Source: Paenibacillus herberti (GTDB taxonomy: Bacteria > Bacillota > Bacilli > Paenibacillales > Paenibacillaceae). Taken from it: a stretch of DNA of 64,000 nt. The DNA lies in assembly GCF_002233675.1 (NCBI RefSeq), contig NZ_NMUQ01000001.1:3021-67020 (forward strand), in the 5' to 3' direction. This document shows positions 15,870 through 26,966 of this stretch, piece after piece; positions within the stretch are counted from its first letter, which is position 1, and every line of letters starts with the position of its first letter. The notes beneath the pieces are model-generated. The model had not been told where the DNA came from. It saw only the letters and a list, made by a program, of their open reading frames with translations, and ran no database searches. The position numbers were made by a program, and so were the translations under genes.

Positions 15870-15958
15870 GAGCAAATAACTTCCCTTACCGTGAATTTTA
15901 TCCTGATTGAGAATATCACGGAAGGAATTCCATTTATAGGACCAAATTATCCCATGAT

Positions 15959-17908
15959 TCAATCTTTGTCGCCCTTGCCGCCGTAACGCTTCTGGTATTG
16001 CGAAAGTACGCGCAGCGGCCAGATGTAACGGCTGCTGTGATAATCCAAATAAACATGGCCGGGAAAGGCCCCGCCCGCAGGATAGCGGCTTCGCCAGTCG
16101 TTCGCTTTCAGCAGCGTGCAAAGACAGGCGATACCGCGCTCAATCTCACTCTGTGGAGCATGGGGATGAGCAAGCAGCCCCTCCAGCGCCCAAGCGGTCT
16201 GCGAAGGTGTACTGGCACCGAGTGCGCGATATTCTCCGGCCACATCGCTTGAGCAGGATTCGCCCCAGCCTCCGTCCCTGTTTTGCACGGATAACAGCCA
16301 GTTCATGCCTCTATACAACGGTGCGGCGCTTCGCTGCGCCTTGACTGCAAGCAGCCCGGTCATAGCCGCGCCTGTGCCATGCACATAACAAATGCCCCAA
16401 CGTCCGAGCCAGCTTCCAGTTTGTGTCTGCCGTGTCAAAAGCCAATCGGCTGCCTTGGAGATGGTGTCCATCTCGGGATGGGAGCCGTCTTCCTCATTCA
16501 GCGCCACTGCCAGCCAGCCCGGTAACGGCGCCCCGAATTGGCTAGCCCACTGAAGCGTGCGTGCGGTGAGATCAACCGTTGGTGGATCGGTAAGGATCTG
16601 CGCACTCTGTTCGAACTGAATAAGGCCGATGAGCGAGCTTCCGGATTCCCGCTCAAAAGCTGGCCAGCCGCTGCTTCGGTTCTGCATCGACCATACCCAT
16701 TTGCTGCCTCGTTCTTGTGCTTCGGGACTCCAATAGGGAGCATTGCCCGCCACGCGTTTCAACAGCAGTAGGGAGGCGGTGCTGTCGTCGACATCGGGAT
16801 AACGAGTGTTGATATTGCTGAACCCCCAGCCGCCCGGTTTAACATTGGGATTGCGTCGTTTCCAATCTCCCTCGACCGTTTGTTGGCGCGCTGCTAAATA
16901 ACGGGCCGCATTTTGCAGGGCGGGATGTGCTGTGGGCAACCCGCTCTCGTAGAGCGAGTTGCCGATCATCGCCGTGTCCCATACTGTAGAATCCGCGATT
17001 TGCAGATGAGAACGCTCCGACTGCGGGTGATGCCACACCAGGGAGCGGATGCCGTCGAGAGCTCGGGCAATCGTCTCATGCTCTGGCGGATAGCCGATTG
17101 ACAGCAGTGCGGCAATCATGAGGATTGTTGCAGTTGAATAAGTAAGCAGCGTGCCATTCGGCTCGATGCGATCCAGCATATAACGTTCCGCCAGTTTCAA
17201 CGTGGCGGGATAGAGCGGGGAGTGGCCGGTGGCTAACGCATTGACGATTCCGGCAAGTGGTTCCGGCATTAGCGGCGGCAGCCGGAAGCTTCTTTCTTCT
17301 CCGGCGACCAGCTCTTCCAGCTTGGGGAGCCGCCCTTTGCCGAGAGTGAAGCTTCCAGAGCTTAGCATAAGCACAGGTACGAGATGGGCGCGTGCATGGC
17401 CGGAAAGGTCGAAAAGATTGAGCGGCAACCACGAAGGAGCGAGCAGCGACTCCACCGGGATGCGCAGAGCGCGCGGCCATGGCAGCTGGCCGGTCATGGC
17501 GAGCAGCACTTGGGTCATCATTGCTCGGACTTCGCCGAGTCCACCCATGGAGAGGATATAACGTCTTGCTTTGACCATAGCGGGATCGCCGTAAACATAA
17601 CTTCCGCTGGCGAGCAGGGCGTAGTAAGCCTCCACGCTGGATTCTAAATGCCCCTTCTGCTGATCGGCGTAGAGCCGCCACCCGCCATCCTCATGCTGGG
17701 CGGCGGCGATTCGCGCCGCTACCCGTCGGATCAGCTCGCGATCCCCCTCTTGGCGGCCGAGCGATTGGAGCAAAATAAGCAAAAACGCATCGCTCATTAC
17801 TCCACTTTCGGCGCAGAGCCTCCAAGCTCCGTCACTGCTCTGCCCTTCTAGCAGTTCCTGCTGTAACATGGCCGCGCATGAAGCGGCATCCTGCAAGATG
17901 TCAGTCAT
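15959..17908 (-). CDS. sqhC: sporulenol synthase / squalene-hopene-cyclase family terpene cyclase
   Basis: A 649-residue class II triterpene-type cyclase. The catalytic acid motif DVDDST (DxDD type) is at about residue 371, as in B. subtilis SqhC, and several QW repeats are visible (QSSDGAW, QHEDGGW, QTQTGSW, QNRDGGWGE). SqhC cyclises tetraprenyl-beta-curcumene to sporulenol, a C35 spore lipid; squalene-hopene cyclase is the main alternative, and neighbouring genes do not decide it. Strong ribosome binding site GAGGAGGTG. The next gene upstream on this strand is yhbH, also sporulation-linked. Confidence 0.82.
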   Translation of the reverse strand: MTDILQDAASCAAMLQQELLEGQSSDGAWRLCAESGVMSDAFLLILLQSLGRQEGDRELIRRVAARIAAAQHEDGGWRLYADQQKGHLESSVEAYYALLASGSYVYGDPAMVKARRYILSMGGLGEVRAMMTQVLLAMTGQLPWPRALRIPVESLLAPSWLPLNLFDLSGHARAHLVPVLMLSSGSFTLGKGRLPKLEELVAGEERSFRLPPLMPEPLAGIVNALATGHSPLYPATLKLAERYMLDRIEPNGTLLTYSTATILMIAALLSIGYPPEHETIARALDGIRSLVWHHPQSERSHLQIADSTVWDTAMIGNSLYESGLPTAHPALQNAARYLAARQQTVEGDWKRRNPNVKPGGWGFSNINTRYPDVDDSTASLLLLKRVAGNAPYWSPEAQERGSKWVWSMQNRSSGWPAFERESGSSLIGLIQFEQSAQILTDPPTVDLTARTLQWASQFGAPLPGWLAVALNEEDGSHPEMDTISKAADWLLTRQTQTGSWLGRWGICYVHGTGAAMTGLLAVKAQRSAAPLYRGMNWLLSVQNRDGGWGESCSSDVAGEYRALGASTPSQTAWALEGLLAHPHAPQSEIERGIACLCTLLKANDWRSRYPAGGAFPGHVYLDYHSSRYIWPLRVLSQYQKRYGGKGDKD

Positions 17909-17973
17909 TGATTAATGCACCTCCTCGTGGCCTCATGCCCTGCCGCTCTGCAGCCAATCCATCAAAGAGCTGC

Positions 17974-18021
17974 GCTGCTCCGCCGACTTGCTTAACAGTC
18001 TCGGGGAGAGCGCAGCTCTTT
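17974..18021. terminator. long hairpin between yhbH and sqhC
   Basis: AAAGAGCTGCGCT...CTCC pairs with GGGAGAGCGCAGCTCTTT. Only the plus-strand side is followed by T-rich sequence, so its role as terminator of yhbH (minus strand) is uncertain. Confidence 0.45.
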
Positions 18022-18083
18022 ATTTACATATGAATAGAGGCTGCGTTCAGCGGCCAAGACATAGCGGGTTGGCGCGGCTCAGC

Positions 18084-19229
<1,146 letters not shown>

Positions 19230-19470
19230 AGCCGCTCACCCCGCTTCGTTCGTTTTTCAGAGCCTGTTGGACCTGTTCTCCAATTATATTCAAAGGGGAG
19301 TGAATCAGACCCGAAGCGAGGGGGGAGAAGTGATAGTTAGGGTGAAATTGCCCCAATTAAGCCCAAATTAAGGAGGGCAGAATTAAACGAAAGTTGGGAT
19401 AGATGAGCGTAAGAGTAAAGGTAGGGAATGGCGCTGTCAAACCACCCTTTAAAGAATAATCAATAAGTCA

Positions 19471-19577
19471 TTGACAAAACATGAGAAAAACTTTACGATT
19501 CGATTACAATAATTGGCGCAAATAAATCTGCATAATAAGCATTAAAACCTGCAAATATCATTAAAGTTTGGGCCAAA
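19471..19577 (+). promoter_or_regulatory. promoter and LacI-type operators of the S-layer-anchored DUF4832 gene
   Basis: TTGACA (19471) and TACGAT (19494) are spaced 17 bases apart. TTGGCGCAA at 19513-19521 lies just downstream, and the perfect odd palindrome TTTGGGCCAAA at 19567-19577 lies further on. This is the usual layout for LacI-family repression. The rest of the 680-base gap shows no gene. Confidence 0.6.
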
Positions 19578-19825
19578 TTTTGTTAGAGAGATCAAACAGA
19601 CGAGGTGATGCTCTTCTACGACAGCCCGGCTCATGCTTAAGCTCCATGATTCGCAGCACTGCAATCATGCCCCACCCACATTTTTCATTCGTGTTAAACA
19701 TCACTTGTTCCACATTCCTTTCCATCAGGCGCCATTCAACTTGTACTCAAACTCCAGGACGAAGACTCGGAACGATTCAAATCATTTAGTGTTAAGAAAC
19801 ATCAGGTTCAGATTTTCAAAGGAGT

Positions 19826-19838
19826 TGTAAGCGCTTTA
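19826..19838. promoter_or_regulatory. cre-like site
   Basis: TGTAAGCGCTTTA fits the CcpA cre pattern and lies 74 bases before the start codon, inside the probable leader, so carbon catabolite repression is likely. Confidence 0.5.
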
Positions 19839-19911
19839 TTTAGGGGATGCATGGCGGTTGGACATAGGGTCGGTCAAGTGCCGGCTTAATACTTTCTTGG
19901 GGGGAACAGGA

Positions 19912-22900
19912 ATGAAGGGGAAACGATTAACGGCGTTGCTGTTGGCTGCAGCAGTTGCAATGCCATTAGGCACTTGGGGAGGAGCTGCCCAGGTTTATGC
20001 GGATCAGTCAGGCATTAAGGCCGGCAGTTTTGAGGATTGGACATCTTCCGAAGTGGTCAGCTCGGTGCGCGCCAACCGGCTTCAGGATATTAAAGCTGTC
20101 CTGAAGGAGGACAAGCTGTATGTACTCGTTAACGGAACGGGACTGGATAAAGTGAAAACGCTTTATTTGAATACCGATGCTGATGAGGCTACGGGCAGCA
20201 AGGTGATTTACTGGAACGGTGGGGTTGGCGCGGACTACAAAATTGTGAACGATACGGTGTATCGGTTCGAGAATGAGGACTGGGTACAGCAAGGAAAGGC
20301 TCAAATAGCCGTATCTCCTTCTGGTGTTGAATATGAAATCGCCATGACTCTGCTGGGCGGAACAGCACCTGAACTCATGAAGCTTGCTTTTGAAACGGAT
20401 GGATATGCGCTTCCAGAACTAGGACAAGCAACGATGCCGGTGAAGCTTACCAAAACCGTTCATGAACCTGCGCCGCTTGCCCCTCCTGTCGTCACGATAG
20501 ATGCCTACAGTACGGAATGGGCAGATACTCCTGTACTGCAGCTGAGTCCGGACGGAGAGACATCACTGAAATACTCGCTGGGCGACGGCAAGCTTAATGT
20601 CCTTATTCAAGGTGAAGTTGACACGGGAGAAATCCCGGCTATCTACGATCATCTGTATCTTGACGTGGACAATGATCCGGTGAGCGGTTATCAATCCTGG
20701 GCGTGGAAAAATAAGCTCGGGTCGGAATTTTTTGTCCAAAACGGGGTCTTATATGCTTGGAACAGCAGCAGCAAAGCATGGGGGCCAACCCCGGCTGAAG
20801 CTAGCGGAATCAAATACATGCGTGGAGGATCAGGAAAAAACAAGACGATCGAGTGGAGCCTGCCCGTGAGCAGTCTAAATGCGGGAAGCGCCAAAAGTAT
20901 CCGGGTCGGTTATTTGGCCACCGGAACTTCTATCCCGGCAACCAATGCAGAACCGCTTACGCTGTCGCTGGTTGAGCAGCCTCGGCTTACAATTGACGGC
21001 AATGCTGGCGATTGGGCTGGAATTCCTTTGCTCGGGACAGCTCCGGAAGCAGGAGCGATGAGTGTTAAAGCCCATGTTTCTGGAGGCAAACTGTATGGGC
21101 TCGTCACGGGACAGATCGATGCGGCGGAATTTCCGAATCTGTGGGAGCACTTCCTTTTAGACACAGACAAAAATCCAAATACGGGCAGATCATCTTCCGC
21201 ATGGGCAGGCAAGCTGGCGGCGGAGTATTTGGTCCAAAGCGGCAATCTGTTCAAGGCGGACGAAAATCGCGACTGGAAGGTCACCGATACTAAGTACGAA
21301 TATAAAAGATCCGGAACGGGAACCAACAAAGTCATTGAGTTCGCTCTGCCGCTTAGCGCAATCGGCGTGACAACCGAAAAGAGCATCCATGCCGGCGTAA
21401 TTAGCAATGTGTACGGCGCACCGGCGAGAACCGGCGAGCCTGCGACAATCCAAATCGTAAATGTCAATCCGAAAATCATTGTAGACGGAAACGGCGGAGA
21501 TTGGAGCGACGTTGAGATTGGAGCAAAGGCAGGACTGGTGCCGTATACGCTGCAAGCTGCCCAGGACGAGCGGAAGCTGTATATCCGTGTGAAGGGAGAG
21601 AAGCTGGATCTCCGCAATGTTTACTATATCAACAGCGGCAAACCTAACACATCCAATACTGACTCGGTTAATTGGAAGGATGCAGCCTACGACTACAAGA
21701 TTGAAAAAGGCATTCTTTATGCTTATGACGCAGCGCAGAGCGCTTGGGCGAACCGCGGCCAAGTACGTTTGAATGCGGGCGATGATTGGGTTGAAATCGC
21801 TCTTTACCTGAATCAAATCGGACTGAGCGGACCCGCTCCGGTGCAAATTGGTTGGCTGCAACGGGGCATCATGCAGGTTCCGGCATCCGATTCTCCAATG
21901 CTGGCGGTAGGCCAGACAAGCACGACGCATCAGTCGGATGTTTTTTATCCGCGTGAGAACTTTGATGTGTTGAATAATCCGTTTATAGGATGGGCGGGTT
22001 GGGCAAACAGCAGCAGCCAACCGCCAGGAACACCTTACACTCAACAACACAGCCTTGTTTATGTTGGGGTTACCTGGAGAGAGCTGGAGCCTCAAAAAGG
22101 CGTGTTTGATTGGGAAGGTATTGAGAAAAAGTACCAGTTCGATTATTGGAGATCACTTGGAAAAAGAATCAATCTGCGTCTAGTATTGGATACGCCGACC
22201 GGTCAGCCTCATATGGATATTCCGGATTGGCTCTACGAGGAGCTGGATGCAGCAGGAGATCCGGGCACTCATTATAATGGCTTCACCCGCGACGTCCGTG
22301 CCGGCTTTAGTCCGAATTACGACAGCCCTGTTCTCATCAAAGAACATAAGCGGATGATTGAAGCTGTGGCAGCGCGTTACGACAAGGACTCCCTTATTGC
22401 GCATCTTCAGCTGGGCAGCTTGGGGCATTGGGGGGAATGGCATACTTGGCCGGCCGGTACGGGAGTATTCCCTAATCTCAGCGTGTCAAACCAATATGTC
22501 CAGCATTATTTGGACGCTTTCAAGAATACTCCTCTAGGAATGCGTAAGCCGTTCCCAGTAGCAAAAGAAAATAACATGGGCTTGTTCAATGACGTATTTG
22601 GTATCAAATCCAGCACGGACGAATTCATTGGCTGGAGCAAAAAAGGATGGAGCGGCATCAAAGAGTTTGTGGATGATCCGTCCCAAGCCGACGCTGTTCT
22701 GGCTGCATCTATAATGCCGGATTACTGGAAAACGAACTATTCCGGAGGCGAGTTCGCAAACGGCAACGCGGAAAGCTTCCTTACAGACGATACGATAATG
22801 GAATCGTTGCGCCAGATGAGGGAGAGCCACACTACATGGCTTGGTCCTTCTTCTCCGGCTAGAACTCCATATGGAACGGAGATTCAATCCAATATCGACG

Positions 22901-24567
22901 CTATGCAGCGTCTGATCGGTTACCGTTTTGTCGTTGAAGCGGTGAAAAGCAGCCCGACGGCCAATGCCGGTTCCGAAATAACGGTGGAGAGCATCTGGAA
23001 TAACAAGGGAGTAGCTCCGTTTTACCGGGACTGGAATATCGAGTACAGCCTGCGCAACGCGGTGGGCGAAGTGGTATACAACTATCAGGACACGGCAACG
23101 GATCTAATCAATCTTCTTCCGGGCCGACACAATGTGAGCGCTGCGCTTAAACTTCCGGCTACCCTTAAGTCCGGGACGTATCAGCTTGAGGCGGCGATTA
23201 TTGATCCATCGACCGGCCAACCAGGCGTCAAGTTGGCGATAGGCGACGAGCAGAACGACGGGCGTTATAAGATTGGAAGCGTGGCGGTGACCGGAACCGA
23301 CTCAAGTTCCACTCCTACGCCAACGCCATCCGCAACACCGTCTGCAACGCCGTCTGCAACACCATCTGTAACTCCATCTGTAACACCGACGCCAACGTCA
23401 GGCCCGATCTCAACGCCAAGTCCGACGGCGACACCAAGTCCGACGGCGACACCAAGTCCGACTCCGGGCTCTGACGACAAGGTACAACTTGTAAATTCGC
23501 CTGTGTTAACAGGCGGGAAAATCGTTCTGACGCTTGAAACGGGCAAAACGAGCCTTCTGCTGTCTCTTTCGGCGGAAGCGATGAAGAACAGTCCAGCGAT
23601 AGTTGTGAAGTCTGGGGATACAACGTTTGAAATTCCCGGCGATGTTGTGAAGCAGGCAAAGGGACAAACAACGGGCGGTTCGGCAAGCCTGTCCATCAGT
23701 ATTGAGGCGCTTGCCGGTACAAAAAGTCAATCCGTAGCCTCGGCGTACGGCTTAAGCCAAGGAGCAAATGTGAAACCCGCAGCCTCAGGCTTCGGTGTGA
23801 AGCTGGCAGTGAAGGAAAATGCCAAGACAAACGAACTGACGGCTTTCACGGCGCCAATATTGGTTACACTGCCGGGGGCTGTAAACGATGCTTCACTTGT
23901 CAATTTGTATCAAGTTGATGGTACTTCCCTGAAGCTGTATCCAGCGCGCCTTATTGGAGGCAAGCCGGCTGCAACGATCAGCGGGCCAGGAGAGTATGTA
24001 TGGATGCATTACAGCAAATCTTTTGCGGATTTAATGCCAAGCCATTGGGCAAGTGATTCTGTGGCTGAGCTTGCCGCCAAAGAAATCGTTAAAGGGGACG
24101 AACAGGGCCGCTTCCAAACTCGAACTCCAGTAACGAGAGCGGAGTTTACGGCGATGCTTGTTCGGATGTTGAAACTTCCATCGGCCAAGGATCAATCGCA
24201 GCCTTTCCGTGATGTGCCGACTACGGCTTGGTTCAGCGCTGAAGTGGCCTCCGCGCAGGAGGCGGGACTAGTTCAAGGAAGCGATGGCGCGTTCCAGCCA
24301 AACCGCTACATTAGCCGAGAGGAAATGGTTGTTCTGGCGGTAAGGGCAGCCAAACAGCTTGGTCTGCAGCTTAGCGGCAGTGAGACTGGCACGGCTTTTG
24401 CCGACAATGCCGATATTTCGGGATGGGCAGCGGAGAGCGTACGCGCCGCCACGGAGCTGTCGCTTGTAGCAGGCGATGCTGAAGGCTCTCTGCGTCCGAA
24501 GGAAGGAGCCGTTCGGGCGGAAGCAGCCGTTATGTTGGCACGCATTCTACATTTGCTTAATCGCTAG
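19912..24567 (+). CDS. S-layer-anchored multidomain DUF4832 putative glycoside hydrolase
   Basis: A 1551-residue surface protein. A signal peptide (1-31) is followed by four CBM9/DOMON-like repeats starting near residues 33, 192, 357 and 520 (for example LTIDGNAGDWAGIPL). The DUF4832 barrel begins near residue 677 and contains LNNPFIGW, DIPDWLYEEL, GHWGEWHTWP and SGGEF. A Thr/Pro/Ser linker (about 1131-1187) precedes a beta domain and three SLH repeats from about residue 1369 to the end. SLH domains bind pyruvylated wall polymer, so the enzyme stays on the cell. It combines carbohydrate-binding repeats with the domain found in the two secreted paralogues. The importer operon follows. Confidence 0.85.
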   Translation: MKGKRLTALLLAAAVAMPLGTWGGAAQVYADQSGIKAGSFEDWTSSEVVSSVRANRLQDIKAVLKEDKLYVLVNGTGLDKVKTLYLNTDADEATGSKVIYWNGGVGADYKIVNDTVYRFENEDWVQQGKAQIAVSPSGVEYEIAMTLLGGTAPELMKLAFETDGYALPELGQATMPVKLTKTVHEPAPLAPPVVTIDAYSTEWADTPVLQLSPDGETSLKYSLGDGKLNVLIQGEVDTGEIPAIYDHLYLDVDNDPVSGYQSWAWKNKLGSEFFVQNGVLYAWNSSSKAWGPTPAEASGIKYMRGGSGKNKTIEWSLPVSSLNAGSAKSIRVGYLATGTSIPATNAEPLTLSLVEQPRLTIDGNAGDWAGIPLLGTAPEAGAMSVKAHVSGGKLYGLVTGQIDAAEFPNLWEHFLLDTDKNPNTGRSSSAWAGKLAAEYLVQSGNLFKADENRDWKVTDTKYEYKRSGTGTNKVIEFALPLSAIGVTTEKSIHAGVISNVYGAPARTGEPATIQIVNVNPKIIVDGNGGDWSDVEIGAKAGLVPYTLQAAQDERKLYIRVKGEKLDLRNVYYINSGKPNTSNTDSVNWKDAAYDYKIEKGILYAYDAAQSAWANRGQVRLNAGDDWVEIALYLNQIGLSGPAPVQIGWLQRGIMQVPASDSPMLAVGQTSTTHQSDVFYPRENFDVLNNPFIGWAGWANSSSQPPGTPYTQQHSLVYVGVTWRELEPQKGVFDWEGIEKKYQFDYWRSLGKRINLRLVLDTPTGQPHMDIPDWLYEELDAAGDPGTHYNGFTRDVRAGFSPNYDSPVLIKEHKRMIEAVAARYDKDSLIAHLQLGSLGHWGEWHTWPAGTGVFPNLSVSNQYVQHYLDAFKNTPLGMRKPFPVAKENNMGLFNDVFGIKSSTDEFIGWSKKGWSGIKEFVDDPSQADAVLAASIMPDYWKTNYSGGEFANGNAESFLTDDTIMESLRQMRESHTTWLGPSSPARTPYGTEIQSNIDAMQRLIGYRFVVEAVKSSPTANAGSEITVESIWNNKGVAPFYRDWNIEYSLRNAVGEVVYNYQDTATDLINLLPGRHNVSAALKLPATLKSGTYQLEAAIIDPSTGQPGVKLAIGDEQNDGRYKIGSVAVTGTDSSSTPTPTPSATPSATPSATPSVTPSVTPTPTSGPISTPSPTATPSPTATPSPTPGSDDKVQLVNSPVLTGGKIVLTLETGKTSLLLSLSAEAMKNSPAIVVKSGDTTFEIPGDVVKQAKGQTTGGSASLSISIEALAGTKSQSVASAYGLSQGANVKPAASGFGVKLAVKENAKTNELTAFTAPILVTLPGAVNDASLVNLYQVDGTSLKLYPARLIGGKPAATISGPGEYVWMHYSKSFADLMPSHWASDSVAELAAKEIVKGDEQGRFQTRTPVTRAEFTAMLVRMLKLPSAKDQSQPFRDVPTTAWFSAEVASAQEAGLVQGSDGAFQPNRYISREEMVVLAVRAAKQLGLQLSGSETGTAFADNADISGWAAESVRAATELSLVAGDAEGSLRPKEGAVRAEAAVMLARILHLLNR

Positions 24568-24609
24568 TTTTCTATTTGATAGTGCGCAAGGGATTTAAGC
24601 TGCATCAGC

Positions 24610-24658
24610 AAAACAGGAGGAGACTGAGCCGAGCTCAGTTTCCTCCTGTTTACGTTTA
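24610..24658 (+). terminator. rho-independent terminator
   Basis: AAACAGGAGGAGACTGAGC pairs with GCTCAGTTTCCTCCTGTTT, a nearly perfect 19-bp stem. The short tail is only moderately T-rich. Confidence 0.8.
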
Positions 24659-24676
24659 TCGGCTATGGAGAGATTA

Positions 24677-24922
24677 TTTGGCGCAAATAAATCGAAACCT
24701 GAGAGATTGGAACCGTTAACAAATCGCCCCAATGACTATGGTTTTGAAGACAAAATGCCTATTTCACTTAGTGAATAGCTACACTTTAACACTAAGCAAA
24801 TAATTGGCGCAAAATATTAAATATATTAGCCAAAAATTGTTGACGATTTTTAAAAGTTTGGGCTATAATCAGGTTAGATAAAGGCTGATCTTTGCTTCCC
24901 ACGGTAAAAGGGATTGGCGCAA
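24677..24922 (+). promoter_or_regulatory. promoter with multiple LacI-type operators for the importer operon
   Basis: TTGACG (24840) and TATAAT (24864) are spaced 18 bases apart. Operator-like sites: TTTGGCGCAAA at 24677, TTGGCGCAA at 24804 and 24914, TTAGCCAAA at 24826 just before the -35, and TTTGGGCTA at 24858 overlapping the -10. Sites on both sides of the promoter suggest repression with looping. Confidence 0.7.
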
Positions 24923-24948
24923 TTATGACCAATTGGAGAGTGTACAAC

Positions 24949-26085
24949 ATGAACAAGCTTAGAATGGCTTTCATCGGGGTCGGCGACATGGGATCTCATC
25001 ATTGCATCGGCTTTGATCTGTTGCCGGAATGTGAAGTGAAGTATATTTGTGACGGCGATGAGGCGAATGTACAGAGAACGCTAGTTGAGTTGAAAAATTC
25101 GCAGCCTGAAATTTGCAGTGATTACAGGGAGCTGCTTCATGCTGATGACATCGACGCTGTCGTGATCGCGGTACCGAACTATCTTCACCGGGAGCTGGCG
25201 GTTGCGTTCCTGGAAGCCGGCAAACATGTCTTTTTGGAAAAGCCTGTAGCTCATACCCTCCAGGATTGCGATGCCATTATTGCTGCAGCTGAGAAGAGTG
25301 GTCGCTTCCTGCAGATTGGACTTGTATATCGATACTCCAACGTGTACCGCAGAATGGAAAAAGAACTTTCCCTCGGCAAGCTGGGAGAAGTCAAGCTGAT
25401 GTGGTGCAAGGAATTCCGCGAACCATTCCCTCCAACTGACTGGTTCTATGACAAAAATCGCTCCGGCGGAGCGCTTGTCGAGAAGGACTGTCATCACTTT
25501 GATATTTTCAACTGGATGATTGGCTCCCGTCCGAAGCGGGTGTTCGCTACTGGTGGTCAGCATGTCATTAAGCAAGGTGAGCCCAATCAGATTACAAACT
25601 CTTACACGCATTATCCAACAAAGGAAATCAAAGATGTGTCCATCGTCGACCACGCTTGGGTAACGATCGAGTATGAGAATGGCAGTAAGGCGAATCTTGG
25701 TCTCTGTATGTACCTCAAGCCAAGGAACTTGATGGGAGAAGGGCTGGAAATTGGCCTGATCGGCGACAATGGCGCACAGATGGTCGTTCGCAATGATAAA
25801 ACGATTGATATCGTTGGCGGTGAAAATTCCACTACGGAGCATCTCGACATCGATGTGATTTCGGATTCGATCTTGGGCGGCCATACGGGCGGACAAACTC
25901 AGCGAGTTGAATTCCTTAAATGTATTCGTGAGGGTAAGCAGCCTTCTGCCTCTGCACAGGTAGGCCGAGATGCGCTATTGGTAGCGCTTGCAGCTGAGAA
26001 ATCTATTGTTGAGGAGCGCTATGTTTATCTGCATGAATTAACAAGCGAGGGGTGGAAGCATGAAAGGCAGCTTGAGAAAATTTGA
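24949..26085 (+). CDS. Gfo/Idh/MocA-family NAD(P)-dependent oxidoreductase
   Basis: A 378-residue cytoplasmic oxidoreductase. The Rossmann motif GVGDMGSHH is near the N-terminus, EKPVAHT is near residue 97, and KDCHHFD carries the conserved His. The family oxidises or reduces sugars, inositols and sugar acids. It is the first gene of an operon with a sugar importer, so it probably acts on the imported sugar; substrate unknown. The ATG with GGAGAG 9 bases upstream is chosen over an earlier TTG. The stop overlaps the permease start by 26 bases. Confidence 0.88.
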   Translation: MNKLRMAFIGVGDMGSHHCIGFDLLPECEVKYICDGDEANVQRTLVELKNSQPEICSDYRELLHADDIDAVVIAVPNYLHRELAVAFLEAGKHVFLEKPVAHTLQDCDAIIAAAEKSGRFLQIGLVYRYSNVYRRMEKELSLGKLGEVKLMWCKEFREPFPPTDWFYDKNRSGGALVEKDCHHFDIFNWMIGSRPKRVFATGGQHVIKQGEPNQITNSYTHYPTKEIKDVSIVDHAWVTIEYENGSKANLGLCMYLKPRNLMGEGLEIGLIGDNGAQMVVRNDKTIDIVGGENSTTEHLDIDVISDSILGGHTGGQTQRVEFLKCIREGKQPSASAQVGRDALLVALAAEKSIVEERYVYLHELTSEGWKHERQLEKI

Positions 26086-26953
26086 CACTCCCTTATTCTT
26101 TCTTTACATCGCACCTTGGTTAATCGGTTTTGCTCTTTTCTTTCTCATTCCGTTCGGAACGTCGGTTTTCTATGCATTCACGGATGCTCGTCTGCCGGGC
26201 TCGGTTGATTACAATTTTGTCGGATTAGATAACTTTATTGATATGTTCAACAATCCGATCTTTGGGAAAAGTTTGTTCAATACGTTCTACTTCGTAGTGA
26301 TCGGAGTTCCTGTCGTAACAACCGGCATGCTGCTGCTAGCTATGCTGCTCAACCTCAACGTGAAGGGAATTGCAGTTTTCAGAGCGTTTTACTACTTGCC
26401 TACGCTTGTCCCGATCGTTGCAACCGTTATTATCTGGAAGCTTGTTTTTAACTCGGAATTCGGCATTCTCAATGCGGTTCTCTCCACGTTTGGCATGGCC
26501 AAGACGGACTGGCTTGGAGGCGAACACACGATTAAGCCTGTCATCATCATCCTGCAGGTTTGGATTTCCGGCAGCGGGGTGCTGATCTTTCTTGCCGCTC
26601 TTAAAAATGTCCCCAAACATCTTTATGAAGCCGCTCACATTGATGGAGCAGGACGCTTTCGGAATTTCTTCCACATCACGCTGCCGATGATCAGCCCGTC
26701 GATTCTCTTCGTCGTCATTATCCAAACAATGTATAACTTCCAGCTGTTTACCGAAGCGCTGCTCCTTTCAAGGGGAGGCCCGAACTACGCTGCTTACACG
26801 TTTGTTTACAACATTTATAAGTCGGCGTTTACCGATTTGAGGTTCAATATGGCGATGACGCAGTCCATCTTCTTATTCGCGCTGATCTCGCTGATTACTT
26901 TTGTGCTCATGAAGCTTTCCAACCGCTTCGTGTACTATGAGAGCGAGAAATAG
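26060..26953 (+). CDS. sugar ABC transporter permease (MalF/UgpA type)
   Basis: A 297-residue membrane protein with six hydrophobic segments. The EAA loop EAAHIDGAGRFRNFFHITLP contacts the ATPase. It belongs to the CUT1 importer family for oligosaccharides. It overlaps the preceding oxidoreductase gene, implying translational coupling. Its partner permease and binding protein follow directly; no ATPase gene is present, which is usual in Bacilli where a shared MsmX-like ATPase serves many importers. Confidence 0.92.
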   Translation: MKGSLRKFDTPLFFLYIAPWLIGFALFFLIPFGTSVFYAFTDARLPGSVDYNFVGLDNFIDMFNNPIFGKSLFNTFYFVVIGVPVVTTGMLLLAMLLNLNVKGIAVFRAFYYLPTLVPIVATVIIWKLVFNSEFGILNAVLSTFGMAKTDWLGGEHTIKPVIIILQVWISGSGVLIFLAALKNVPKHLYEAAHIDGAGRFRNFFHITLPMISPSILFVVIIQTMYNFQLFTEALLLSRGGPNYAAYTFVYNIYKSAFTDLRFNMAMTQSIFLFALISLITFVLMKLSNRFVYYESEK

Positions 26954-26966
26954 GAGGACACCCCGC